From the NCBI RefSeq assembly GCF_022271435.1, contig NZ_JAFIQY010000002.1, positions 310,001 through 374,000 on the forward strand: a DNA stretch of 64,000 nucleotides, in the 5' to 3' direction. Under the pieces are notes generated by a model, which was not told where the DNA came from, did not search any database, and saw only the letters and a list, made by a program, of their open reading frames with translations. Shown here piece by piece: positions 41,111 through 49,157 of the stretch; position 1 is the first letter of the stretch, and each line of letters begins with the position of its first letter. The DNA comes from Streptomyces monomycini (lineage in GTDB: Bacteria > Actinomycetota > Actinomycetes > Streptomycetales > Streptomycetaceae). The position numbers and the translations under genes are program-made.

Positions 41111-41620
41111 TCACTCGTCCTGGAAATCACCGGCCGCGACCCGCAGCGGCCGCAGCATCGCGAAGATCTCCCCGCACTCCTCGGCGCTGTAGGCCCCCAG
41201 CCCGAACTCCATCGCCATCAGGTCACGCGTCGCCTTGTCACAGGTCACCCGCCCCTGCTCGGTGATGGACGCCAGCGTGCCGCGCCCGTCGTTGGGATTC
41301 GGCCGCTTGTCCACCAGCCCGGACTTCACCAGCCGGTCGACGGTGTTGGTCACCGACGTCGGGTGGACCATCAGCCGCTCCCCGATCTTCGACATGGGCA
41401 GCTCCCCCGCCTTGGAGAAGGTGAGCAGCACGAGCGCCTCGTACCGGGCGAACGTCAGCCCGTACGGCTTGAGCACCGCGTCCACCTCGGACAGCAGGAT
41501 CTGCTGCGCCCGCATGACCGAGGTGATCGCGGCCATGGACGGCACGGCTCCCCATCGTCGCTGCCACAGTTCGTCGGCACGGGCAATGGGATCGAAGGCA
41601 AGACTGAGCGGCTTCGGCAC
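41111..41620 (-). CDS. MarR-family transcriptional regulator
   Basis: 169 residues. The winged helix (about 60-130) has YGLTFARYEALVLLTFSKAGELPMSKIGERLMVHPTSVTNTVDRLVKSGLVDKRPNPNDGRGTLASIT, a standard MarR wHTH with the DGR wing. It is first in a probable operon with DUF3817 and lies close to icmA on the same strand. It is a candidate for the icmA operator, but that is inference from position only. Confidence 0.92.
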   Translation of the reverse strand: MPKPLSLAFDPIARADELWQRRWGAVPSMAAITSVMRAQQILLSEVDAVLKPYGLTFARYEALVLLTFSKAGELPMSKIGERLMVHPTSVTNTVDRLVKSGLVDKRPNPNDGRGTLASITEQGRVTCDKATRDLMAMEFGLGAYSAEECGEIFAMLRPLRVAAGDFQDE

Positions 41621-41686
41621 GCCTTCGACCCTACCGGTCGGCCATATCGTGGTCAGCCCTGTCTCAGGGTTCGGTACCCGGGTGGG

Positions 41687-43231
41687 TCACTTCTCGGCAT
41701 CGGCAGCCGCTGGTGCCCGGGGCGGGGAACATTTCGTCGTACCGGCCGCGACCGGCACCAGGGTCACATCACCGCTCGGCACCTTCACCGGAACCCTCAG
41801 GCGCACGTCCCACAAGGCCACCGTGCCGTGCGCGCTGCCGATGCGCAGGTACGGGCGGGACGGATCGAATTCCGCACCGTCCGCCGCGATGTGCTTCTTG
41901 AGCGGCTGCACGCACACGCGCTCCGGCTTGATTCCTCGGTATGTCCCCGGGGTGTCGCCGCGTACAGCCTGCTGCCACGCTCGTCCACCGGCCTGCGCTG
42001 AGCTCATGGGCACCAGCAGCAGCGACAGCGCAGTGCACAGGATGCCGGTGACTGCGAGCGCTGTCACCGGCATCCAACGATGGACGACAACTTGATGCAA
42101 GTGTTTGGCGTAGCCCCACACGGCTGCTGTCAGGAACCAGATCGGAAGCACCGGTAGAAAAGTCAGCGCTGCGGCGATCCGCCACAGCGCAGGCACTCCC
42201 ACGTCACCGGGCTCCAGTCCGAAGGCGTCAAGGTAGAACCAGTGGACTACATCCCCGAGCCCTGGCATCAGCGTCAGAGCCACAGAAATCAGCAGAGGCA
42301 GCACCCACTGGAGCACCTCGCGTGAGGAATTCCATTGGCGCGCCAGAGCCCAGAGACCGCCGACGACGAAAGCAACGGCGAGAATCCCGGGGTACACCCA
42401 CAGTCCCACGACAGGATCCGGGGACGAGGCGCCGGCCGCCCACCCGCCGACCGTCGCGCCGAGAGACAGTACGCCACCTACCACCGCGCTGGACCGGCGC
42501 CGGTCCGGCAAGGCATCGCGTATCGCCAGCCGACTTGCCAGAAATGCCGAAGCGCCCGCTATGAGCAGCGAGGCCATTCCGTACAGGGAAACGACACCGG
42601 CTGCACTCAGCACCGCTCCGGAGAGCAGTGCTGTGGCGAGCGTCAGGACGAAAGGCGCCTGGCTGCGTCGACGACTGTTCGCGACGCCTGGACGGCTGCC
42701 TCCGATGGGCTCCGCCACCCCCCACTCCGTGCGGACGTCCGTACCCGAAGACTCATAGGCCCCGACGGGCTCCAGCCACGCCCGGGCCGCACGACGTGCC
42801 TGCTCGCGGCTGGCCGCTCCGACAACCCGGCCGGTGTCTCTGGCCCCGGTCAGCACCTGAAGGCGCTCTCGACGACGAGGTGATGCAGGCGTCCGGTACG
42901 CATACCAGAACGTGCGGTGGTCGTCTGCCGTCCGAAGCGCTTGGGCGAGATGCACCTTGACGTCCAGCGCGCGGCTCTGCCGCAAAGCCGTCAGATGCAG
43001 TCCGGCCGCCCTCTCAGCTCCCCTGCGCGCTCCCACGAGCCGCACCTCCACGCAGAGAAAGACAGCGGCTGGTGCACCAGCGTCAAAGCATCGGCGTTCG
43101 TCGTATGCAAGCTCACGGACGATCGGCCAATCCTTCTCCTGGAGCGTCCGCTCGAAAAGTTCTCTGTCCACGGAGTCACCGCGAAATTCGACGATCACCC
43201 GCACCCGTTGGTCGAAGTTCCCGGCAGTCAA
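41687..43231 (-). CDS. Orphan membrane protein of unknown function
   Basis: 514 residues. The N-terminal soluble region (about 1-190) starts RVRVIVEFRGDSVDRELFERTL and is rich in charged residues. About seven membrane helices follow (for example FVLTLATALLSGAVLSAAGVVSLYG, LWVYPGILAVAFVVGGLWALA, TALAVTGILCTALSLLLVPM). A C-terminal extracytoplasmic tail of about 90 residues contains Cys residues (VCVQPLKKH, KCSPP). I recognise no family. By eye the DNA is somewhat less GC-rich than its neighbours, and together with the MFS and ArsR-like genes it may form an accessory block. It ends 4 nt downstream of the MFS gene's stop. Confidence 0.75.
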   Translation of the reverse strand: MTAGNFDQRVRVIVEFRGDSVDRELFERTLQEKDWPIVRELAYDERRCFDAGAPAAVFLCVEVRLVGARRGAERAAGLHLTALRQSRALDVKVHLAQALRTADDHRTFWYAYRTPASPRRRERLQVLTGARDTGRVVGAASREQARRAARAWLEPVGAYESSGTDVRTEWGVAEPIGGSRPGVANSRRRSQAPFVLTLATALLSGAVLSAAGVVSLYGMASLLIAGASAFLASRLAIRDALPDRRRSSAVVGGVLSLGATVGGWAAGASSPDPVVGLWVYPGILAVAFVVGGLWALARQWNSSREVLQWVLPLLISVALTLMPGLGDVVHWFYLDAFGLEPGDVGVPALWRIAAALTFLPVLPIWFLTAAVWGYAKHLHQVVVHRWMPVTALAVTGILCTALSLLLVPMSSAQAGGRAWQQAVRGDTPGTYRGIKPERVCVQPLKKHIAADGAEFDPSRPYLRIGSAHGTVALWDVRLRVPVKVPSGDVTLVPVAAGTTKCSPPRAPAAADAEK

Positions 43232-43235
43232 ACTC

Positions 43236-44609
43236 TCACTTCCCTCTTGGTCGCCTCAGCAGTTGGCGAGCGACGTTACGCGACGGGATGGACTGCGCCC
43301 GTCGCACCTCGAACACCACCAACCCCACCGCCACCACCCCCACCACCCCTCCAGCCGGCATCACCACCCGAAGAGGCGCGTACTCGGCCGCCACCCCCGC
43401 CGCCCCCATCCCCAAGCCCATGATCGTCATACGGCCCGCCTGCATCACCGTCATCGCCTGGCCCAGCAGGGCGTCGGGTACGGCGGCCGCGAACCAGCGG
43501 TCCACGCCGAAGTTGTAGGCGATGCCGGTGCCGGTCAGGGCGAGGAGTGTTACGGCCCAGCCGAGGGAGGGGCGCGCTGCGAAGCCCAGGGAAGGGAGGA
43601 CGCAGCAGATGCCGAGAGGGAACGTCAGGCGGGTGCGGGCCCGGGGGCCGAGGAAGGTGCCGGCCAGGGTTTCGGCGGTGATCGCGCCGATGGGCATGGC
43701 GCACATGAGCAGGCCGGCCGCTGCCGGGCCCGCGCCGAGGGAGTCCGCGTACGGGATGAGCAGTGCCTCGGGGATGACGACGAAGGCCGGGGGGAGCCAG
43801 GTCAGCAGGAGGAGGGCTCGGATGCGGCGGTCGGAGAGGAGTTGGCGGGTGCCGGCCAGGGAGGCGCCCAGCAGTGCCCCGGGGGACGTACAGCGCGCGG
43901 GGCGGGCGTGAGTGCCCAGGCGTAGGAGGAGGGCCGATCCGAGGAAGGTGCCGGTGGTGATGGCCAGCACCGCGCCGGGTGTCACGGCGGTCAGCAGCAG
44001 TCCTCCGGCGGCGAAGCCGACAAGTTGCGCGCCTTGGTTGACGATGCGGATCAGCGAGCGTCCCAGGACGAAGAGGTCGCCCTCTCCCAGCACGTCGCCC
44101 AGCGTCCCGGCGCGTGTGCCGGCGAAGACGGGGGCGATGGCGGCGGTCGCGCAGCGCAGCGCCAGTAGTACGGCGACCGGTGTACCCGGGACCAGCATCA
44201 CGGCGGCGCAGCCCGCGCACAGCAGGTCGCAGACGACGAGGACGCGGCGGGCCGGGTGGCGGTCGGCGACGGCGGAGAGCAGTGTGCCGCCGATGACGTA
44301 CGGCAGTAGGCCGAGCGCGAAGGTCAGCGCGCTCAGCAGGGGCGACCCGGTGAGCTGGTAGACGAGTACGGAGAGCGCGATCTCGCAGAGGACGACGCCG
44401 AGGGAGGAGAGGAGGTGTGCGGCGAAGACGGAGCGGAATTCGGGGGTGGAGAAGACGGCGCGGTAGCCGGTTCCGGTGGGTGGTGGCGGCGGCTCCGGGC
44501 GCGGGTCGACAGGGCCCGTGGTGGCGGGCCCGGAGGGGGTGGCGGGCATGGGGGCAGCGTGCCGGGCCTGGCCCGCGCTCCCCAGTTGTTCGGCAGCGGG
44601 CGAATCCAT
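43236..44609 (-). CDS. MFS exporter
   Basis: About 457 residues from ATG 44609 (ATG 44549 would give 437; neither has a clear ribosome site). A Pro-rich cytoplasmic start leads to 12 predicted helices beginning FRSVFAAHLLSSLGVVLCEIALSVLVYQLTGSPL; the loop-2 MFS motif is DRHPARRVLVV. The type resembles MFS drug or metabolite exporters. It is transcribed divergently from the DUF5937/ArsR-like regulator with only 58 nt between them, the usual sign of direct regulation. Confidence 0.88.
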   Translation of the reverse strand: MDSPAAEQLGSAGQARHAAPMPATPSGPATTGPVDPRPEPPPPPTGTGYRAVFSTPEFRSVFAAHLLSSLGVVLCEIALSVLVYQLTGSPLLSALTFALGLLPYVIGGTLLSAVADRHPARRVLVVCDLLCAGCAAVMLVPGTPVAVLLALRCATAAIAPVFAGTRAGTLGDVLGEGDLFVLGRSLIRIVNQGAQLVGFAAGGLLLTAVTPGAVLAITTGTFLGSALLLRLGTHARPARCTSPGALLGASLAGTRQLLSDRRIRALLLLTWLPPAFVVIPEALLIPYADSLGAGPAAAGLLMCAMPIGAITAETLAGTFLGPRARTRLTFPLGICCVLPSLGFAARPSLGWAVTLLALTGTGIAYNFGVDRWFAAAVPDALLGQAMTVMQAGRMTIMGLGMGAAGVAAEYAPLRVVMPAGGVVGVVAVGLVVFEVRRAQSIPSRNVARQLLRRPRGK

Positions 44610-44667
44610 GACGGGTTCGGCCGTCCGGTGGGAAGAGTGGGGGTAAGAGGAGAGGGGGGCCTCGGCC

Positions 44668-45675
44668 ATGCCGCTGGACATGCGCTTCGGCGCGGACGAC
44701 CTGCTGCGCATCCGCTTCGCCATCTCGCCGCTCTGCGAGACCCACGAAGCCGTACGGACCCTGTTACGCACCGACCGGCACGGCTACCACCTGCCCTGGC
44801 TACGGCGGATGCGCACGGCGCTGGCGGGCCTGGACCTGTCCGCTCTGTGGCTCCTGATGCCGTCGCCGCAGCCCGGCTACACCCCCGACTTCCTGGGGCC
44901 GCCGCCGGAGTCGTCACTCGCGCCTTTCGAAGAGGAGCTGGCGCGGGTGCGGGCCACGGACCCGGCCATCGCCCACGCGGAGCTGGCCAAGTCGCTGGCC
45001 TGCACGCCGGGGGCCGCCGAGTCCCCGCGCGGCCGGGCGATGCTGACGGACCCGGCCGCCGCCGTACGGGAGCTGGCCGACGCCACCGAACGGGCGTGGC
45101 ACGCGCTGCTGGCCCCGGACTGGCCCCGGCTGCGCGCGCTGCTGGAGGCCGAGGTCGCCTACCGGTCCCGGCAGCTGGCAAGCGACGGGCTGGAGAAGCT
45201 GTTCGCGGACCTCAGCCCGCGGATCACCTGGTCCGGCGGCACCCTCACGGTCCGTACCCGCGCGCACTTCCTGCAGATCCAGAACCTGGACGGGCGGGGC
45301 GTCCTGTTGATGCCGAGCGTCTTCGTGTGGCCCGACGTGGTGAGCGCCTACGAACCGCACTGGCAGCCCACCGTCCTGTACCCGGCGCGCGGCATCGGCG
45401 GACTGTGGCAGGAGCCGGAGACCGGCCCGGCGCTGGCCCGGCTGCTCGGCGTGAACCGGGCGGCGGTGCTCGTCGCGCTGGACGAGCCGGCCTCGACCAC
45501 GGCGCTGGCGCAGCGGCTGGGGCTCGCCCCCTCGTCGGTGTCGGCCCAGCTGTCGGTGCTGCGCGGCGCCGGACTGCTGACCTCGCGCCGCCACGGGCAC
45601 GAGGTGCTGTACGAGCGCACACCGCTGGGCATCGCGCTCAGCGCGGGGAGTGCGGGCGGCACGCCGCCGCGCTGA
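44668..45675 (+). CDS. ArsR-like winged-helix regulator (DUF5937 type) with a TTA codon
   Basis: 335 residues from ATG 44668, with GGAGAGG upstream. The N-terminal part (about 1-255) follows DUF5937 (MRFGADDLLRIRFAISPLCETHEAVRTLL). The C-terminal ArsR-type wHTH (about 265-325) reads RAAVLVALDEPASTTALAQRLGLAPSSVSAQLSVLRGAGLLTSRRHGHEVLYERT. It probably controls the divergent MFS gene. Leu33 is encoded by TTA at 44764-44766; in Streptomyces TTA needs the developmentally regulated bldA tRNA, so translation is probably growth-phase dependent. Confidence 0.9.
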   Translation: MPLDMRFGADDLLRIRFAISPLCETHEAVRTLLRTDRHGYHLPWLRRMRTALAGLDLSALWLLMPSPQPGYTPDFLGPPPESSLAPFEEELARVRATDPAIAHAELAKSLACTPGAAESPRGRAMLTDPAAAVRELADATERAWHALLAPDWPRLRALLEAEVAYRSRQLASDGLEKLFADLSPRITWSGGTLTVRTRAHFLQIQNLDGRGVLLMPSVFVWPDVVSAYEPHWQPTVLYPARGIGGLWQEPETGPALARLLGVNRAAVLVALDEPASTTALAQRLGLAPSSVSAQLSVLRGAGLLTSRRHGHEVLYERTPLGIALSAGSAGGTPPR

Positions 45676-45698
45676 GCCGATGACGGTGACCGTGCCGG

Positions 45699-46004
45699 TC
45701 AGTTGCCGGAGTCCGCCGCGAGATAGCGCTCGACGGTCTCGACCTTGGAGGTCAGGCCGTCGGTGACGGAGGGCCGGATGTCGGCCTTCAGGACGAGCGA
45801 GACCCGTCCGGCGCGCGCCTCGACGGCGGCCACGGCACGCTTGACGACGTCCATGACCTCGTCCCATTCGCCCTCGATGGACGTGAACATGGCGTCCGTA
45901 CGGTTGGGCAGCCCGGACTCGCGGACCACCCGTACGGCGTCGGCGACGTACTCACCGACGTCTTCACCCACCCCCAGCGGGCTCACCGAGAAGGCGACGA
46001 TCAT
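45699..46004 (-). CDS. MTH1187-family thiamine-binding protein
   Basis: 101 residues from ATG 46004. [58 protein letters not shown] follows the MTH1187/YkoF-like fold (formerly DUF77), small homo-oligomeric proteins that bind thiamine or related compounds. Its start overlaps the stop of the second DUF3817 gene (ATGA), so the two are co-expressed. Confidence 0.88.
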   Translation of the reverse strand: MIVAFSVSPLGVGEDVGEYVADAVRVVRESGLPNRTDAMFTSIEGEWDEVMDVVKRAVAAVEARAGRVSLVLKADIRPSVTDGLTSKVETVERYLAADSGN

Positions 46005-46345
46005 GCGTTGACCACGCCTTCCCGGCGGGCGCGGGCGGCGATGACGGTGGCCTCGGCCTCGCGCTTGAGCATCCGCTCGGCGAAGAAGCCGCCGGTGGGC
46101 AGCACGGAGAGCACGAAGTACAGCGCGGCGGTCTTGAACTGCCACTTGGCGCGGTTCCAGGCATCCAGCCAGAACACCACGTACAGGATGAACAGGACGC
46201 CGTGCACCATGCCCATCACCATCACACCGTCGAAGCTGGTGGTCCGCTTGAGGACCGAGCAGACGAGCAACAGCAGGAACGACACCGCCTCGGGGGCGGA
46301 GACCAGGCGGAGCCGGCGCAGGGCGGAAGCGGTCTTGATGTCCAC
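46001..46345 (-). CDS. DUF3817 integral membrane protein (second copy)
   Basis: 114 residues from GTG 46345. Three helices with the same pattern as the copy at 40725-41057: [73 protein letters not shown]. The two proteins are clearly paralogues. Function unknown; coupling to the thiamine-binding protein may hint at vitamin or cofactor handling, which is inference. Confidence 0.88.
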   Translation of the reverse strand: MDIKTASALRRLRLVSAPEAVSFLLLLVCSVLKRTTSFDGVMVMGMVHGVLFILYVVFWLDAWNRAKWQFKTAALYFVLSVLPTGGFFAERMLKREAEATVIAARARREGVVNA

Positions 46346-46461
46346 GGGAACCTCGTTCGGGTGGCAGGTGGCGGCACGAAGCGCTTGTGCGGCATTTCAC
46401 AAGGGCGTCACCATTGTTGCAGGCCCGCAAAGGATCACTGTTCAGGGGTCGGTGCGCCGGT

Positions 46462-46467
46462 TACCTT
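46462..46467 (+). promoter_or_regulatory. -10 element of a probable leaderless AIM24 promoter
   Basis: TACCTT (TANNNT pattern) ends 7 nt before GTG 46475 and no Shine-Dalgarno sequence is present, so transcription probably starts at the start codon. Confidence 0.4.
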
Positions 46468-46474
46468 CGATCCT

Positions 46475-47113
46475 GTGGCTCAGTTTCGGCTCCAGGGGAG
46501 CAAAGTGCTCGCCGTCGACATGACCGGCGATGCCGTCAAGGCGAAGAACGGCGCGATGGTCGCCTACGACGGCCGGATGACGTTCAAGAAGATGACCGGC
46601 GGCGGTGACGGGCTGCGCGGCATGGTCACCCGCCGGCTGACCGGCGAACAGATGGAAGTGATGGAGGTGAAAGGCCACGGCACCTGCTATTTCGCCGACC
46701 GCGCGAGCGAGATCAACCTCGTACAGCTGCACGGCGAGAAGCTGTACGTGGAGGCCAGCAACCTGCTGTGCACCGACGCGGCGCTGCGCACCGGCACCAC
46801 CTTCACCGGGCTGCGCGGCGCCTCCCAGGGCAACGGCCTGTTCACCACCACCGTCGAGGGCAGCGGCCAGGCCGCCATCGTCTCCGACGGGCCCGCCGTG
46901 GTGCTGCGCGTCACCAAGCAGTACCCGCTCCAGGTCGACCCGGGCGCGTACGTCGCGCACACCGGCGATCTCAAGCAGCACTTCCAGTCCGGGGTGAACT
47001 TCCGCACCTTCATGGGCGAAGGCTCCGGCGAGTCCTTCCAGATCCGCTTCGAGGGCGAGGGCCTGGTGTACGTACAGCCCAGTGAGCGCAACACCGTCGG
47101 CGGGGAGATCTGA
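46475..47113 (+). CDS. AIM24-family protein (first of three)
   Basis: 212 residues from GTG 46475 (AQFRLQGSKVLAVDM). It has the AIM24/TRAP-like beta-helix pattern: NGAMVAYDGRMTF, LTGEQMEVMEVKGHGTCYFADRA, LHGEKLYVEASNLLC, GNGLFTTTVEGSGQAAI, YPLQVDPGAYVAH, GEGSGESFQIRFEGEGLVYVQPSE. Bacterial AIM24 proteins occur in tandem sets and their function is unknown (the yeast namesake is mitochondrial). The stop overlaps the next ATG by one base, forming a coupled operon. Confidence 0.92.
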   Translation: MAQFRLQGSKVLAVDMTGDAVKAKNGAMVAYDGRMTFKKMTGGGDGLRGMVTRRLTGEQMEVMEVKGHGTCYFADRASEINLVQLHGEKLYVEASNLLCTDAALRTGTTFTGLRGASQGNGLFTTTVEGSGQAAIVSDGPAVVLRVTKQYPLQVDPGAYVAHTGDLKQHFQSGVNFRTFMGEGSGESFQIRFEGEGLVYVQPSERNTVGGEI

Positions 47114-47931
47114 TGCCGTTCACCCTCGTCAACTCCCGTATGGTGCGGGCGCAGATCGGCCCGGGGCAGCGGATGTACAGCCAGCGCGGCGCGATGCTCG
47201 CCTACCAGGGCGACGTCAGCTTCACCCCAAACATCCAGAGCGGCCAGGGCGGCATCGGTTCGATGATCGGCCGGCGGATCGCCAACGAGGCGACGCCGCT
47301 GATGACCGTGGAGGGGAGTGGGACGGTCCTTTTCGGCCACGGCGGCCACCACATCCACGTCGTCGATCTCACCGGCGAGACCCTGTACGTCGAGGCGGAC
47401 CGGCTGCTCGCCTTCGACGGGACGCTCCAGCAGGGCACGATGTTCATGGGCTCGCAGGGCGGCGTGATGGGCATGGTGCGCGGCCAGGTCACCGGCCAGG
47501 GCCTGTTCACCACGACCCTCAAGGGGCAGGGCGCGGTGGCCGTGATGGCGCACGGCGGCGTCATCGAGCTGCCCATCACCCCGCAGGGGGCCGTCCACGT
47601 CGACCCGCAGGCGTACGTGGCGCACCGCGGCGACGTCCGCAACAAGCTCTCCACGGCCCTCGGCTGGCGCGACATGGTCGGCCGCGGCTCGGGAGAGGCG
47701 TTCCAGCTGGAGCTGTCCGGCCAGGGCACCGTCTACGTACAGGCGTCGCCTACTACGGGCGGATCGACTTCCAGGGCATCGGACACGGCGCGCTGGACCG
47801 CCTGGTCGCCCACAGCTTCCATTCGCCATTGCACGCGGCGGACTGGGTCGTCGCCGAGGGCCAGGGCAAGATGCTCCTCGCCGACCGGGCGTTCGACGTC
47901 AATTCCTACGATCTTGAAGACGGCAACCTGA
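47113..47931 (+). CDS. AIM24-family protein (second), C-terminus altered by deletion
   Basis: Residues 1 to about 212 are a normal AIM24 protein: QRGAMLAYQGDVSFTPNIQSGQGG, PLMTVEGSGTVLFGHGG, LTGETLYVEADRLLAFDGTLQQG, GQGLFTTTLKGQGAVAV, VHVDPQAYVAHRGDVRN, GSGEAFQLELSGQGTVYVQAS. At 47749 the sequence jumps into the body of a third AIM24 gene in another frame, giving about 60 residues of Arg/Ser/Thr-rich nonsense before TGA 47931. The fold-forming part is complete apart from its last few residues, so the protein may still work. Confidence 0.8.
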   Translation: MPFTLVNSRMVRAQIGPGQRMYSQRGAMLAYQGDVSFTPNIQSGQGGIGSMIGRRIANEATPLMTVEGSGTVLFGHGGHHIHVVDLTGETLYVEADRLLAFDGTLQQGTMFMGSQGGVMGMVRGQVTGQGLFTTTLKGQGAVAVMAHGGVIELPITPQGAVHVDPQAYVAHRGDVRNKLSTALGWRDMVGRGSGEAFQLELSGQGTVYVQASPTTGGSTSRASDTARWTAWSPTASIRHCTRRTGSSPRARARCSSPTGRSTSIPTILKTAT

Positions 47932-48404
47932 CCATTCGCTCGGGCAACCTGCTCGCCTTTCAGCCATCTCTGTCGCTGAAGCAGTCGATCATTCCGGGCT
48001 TCCTCACGCTGATCGGCACGGGCAAGTTCGTGGCCGCCTCCAACGGCCCCGTGGTCTTCATGGAGCCGCCGATCCGGGTGGACCCACAGGCCCTGGTGGG
48101 CTGGGCCGACTGCCCCTCGCCCTGCCACCACTACGACCACCAGTACCTGCGGGGATTCCTGGGCGGCGTACGGGCGCACACGGGTCTGGGCGGGGTCTCC
48201 GGCGAGGAGCACCAGTTCGAGTTCGTCGGGGCGGGCACGGTGCTGCTGCAGTCCACCGAACAGCTGATGCCCGAGCTGGCGACGGGGGAGGTCACGGCCG
48301 AGGCGGGGGTGCCGGGCGGGGGTGAGGCAACGCGCCAAAGTGGCTCACAACCGCCGCAGCTGCCGGGTGCCCTCGGGGGGCTCCAGCGCCGCTTCGGGCT
48401 GTGA
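47745..48404 (+). pseudogene. Third AIM24 gene, 5'-truncated by deletion
   Basis: From about 47745 this frame gives VAYYGRIDFQGIGHGALDRLVAHSF, VVAEGQGKMLLADRAFDVNSYDL, NLTIRSGNLLAFQPSL, IPGFLTLIGTGKFVAASNGPVVFMEPPIRVDPQALVGWADCPSPCHHYDH and a normal C-terminus ending LQRRFGL at TGA 48404. It is a complete AIM24 body without its start codon and first 20-30 residues. The junction with gene two lies at GCGTCGCC (47743-47750), where both parents could share a few bases. No good internal start was found, so it is probably not translated as a full protein. Confidence 0.8.
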
Positions 48405-48507
48405 GCGGTAGTCTGCGGACGGTGACCTCGAACGTCTGAGCAAGCGCCCGACCGAGCGCCTGAGCCATGTCACAGCCATGACTAATTCGATATTCAACTT
48501 TCACGGG

Positions 48508-48513
48508 TAGAAT
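48508..48513 (+). promoter_or_regulatory. -10 element of a probable leaderless MarR promoter
   Basis: TAGAAT lies 6 nt before ATG 48520 in an unusually AT-rich stretch (48480-48520), with a weak -35 TTCGAT at 48486-48491 (16-bp spacer). AATTC and GAATT half-sites (48484-48488 and 48510-48514) flank the promoter and could form a regulator site. Confidence 0.5.
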
Positions 48514-48519
48514 TCATTC

Positions 48520-48996
48520 ATGACGACCGACAGCGACACTCCCTGGCTGACCGAGCAGGAGCAGCGAGCCTGGCGTACCCATCTGGACGTCAGCCGGCTG
48601 CTGATGCACCAGCTGGAGCGCGACCTGCAGCCGTTCGGACTGACCAACAACGACTACGAGATCCTGGTCAACCTCTCCGAGGCCGAGGACCGGCGGCTGC
48701 GCATGAGCGACCTGGCGGCCGCCACCCTCCAGTCCAAGAGCCGTCTGTCCCACCAGATCACCCGGATGGAGAACGCGGGCCTGGTACGCCGGGAGAGCTG
48801 CGAGTCCGACCGCCGCGGCCTCTACGCGGTGCTCACGGACGACGGCTGGGACACCATGCGCCGGGTCGCGCCGCACCACGTCGCGTCCGTACGCCGGCAC
48901 TTCATCGACCTGTTCGACCCGGAGAACCTCGAATCCCTGCGGGCGTCCCTGACCCCGGTGGCCGAGCACCTCCGGGGCCGCCGCGGCAAGGTCTGA
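48520..48996 (+). CDS. MarR-family transcriptional regulator
   Basis: 158 residues. MarR fold with QLERDLQPFGLTNNDYEILVNLSEAEDRRLRMSDLAAATLQSKSRLSHQITRMENAGLVRRESCESDRRGLYAVLTDDGW; the DRRG wing is characteristic. Cys in RRESCESD is next to the wing and could be redox-sensitive, which is inference. It lies alone between the AIM24 array and a convergent two-component operon; no obvious structural target is adjacent. Confidence 0.93.
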   Translation: MTTDSDTPWLTEQEQRAWRTHLDVSRLLMHQLERDLQPFGLTNNDYEILVNLSEAEDRRLRMSDLAAATLQSKSRLSHQITRMENAGLVRRESCESDRRGLYAVLTDDGWDTMRRVAPHHVASVRRHFIDLFDPENLESLRASLTPVAEHLRGRRGKV

Positions 48997-49157
48997 CGGC
49001 TGCGCCGCCGGGGGTACGGGCCCGGTCGTCGCACACCGGCGACGGATGCGGCCCGGTCGTCGCGCACCACGGGCGGCCACGGGCCCGGCCGTCGCGCACC
49101 GGCGACGGACGCGGGCCCGGCCGTCGGCGGAGTGCGGAGGCCGCGGTCCCGGCGCCG

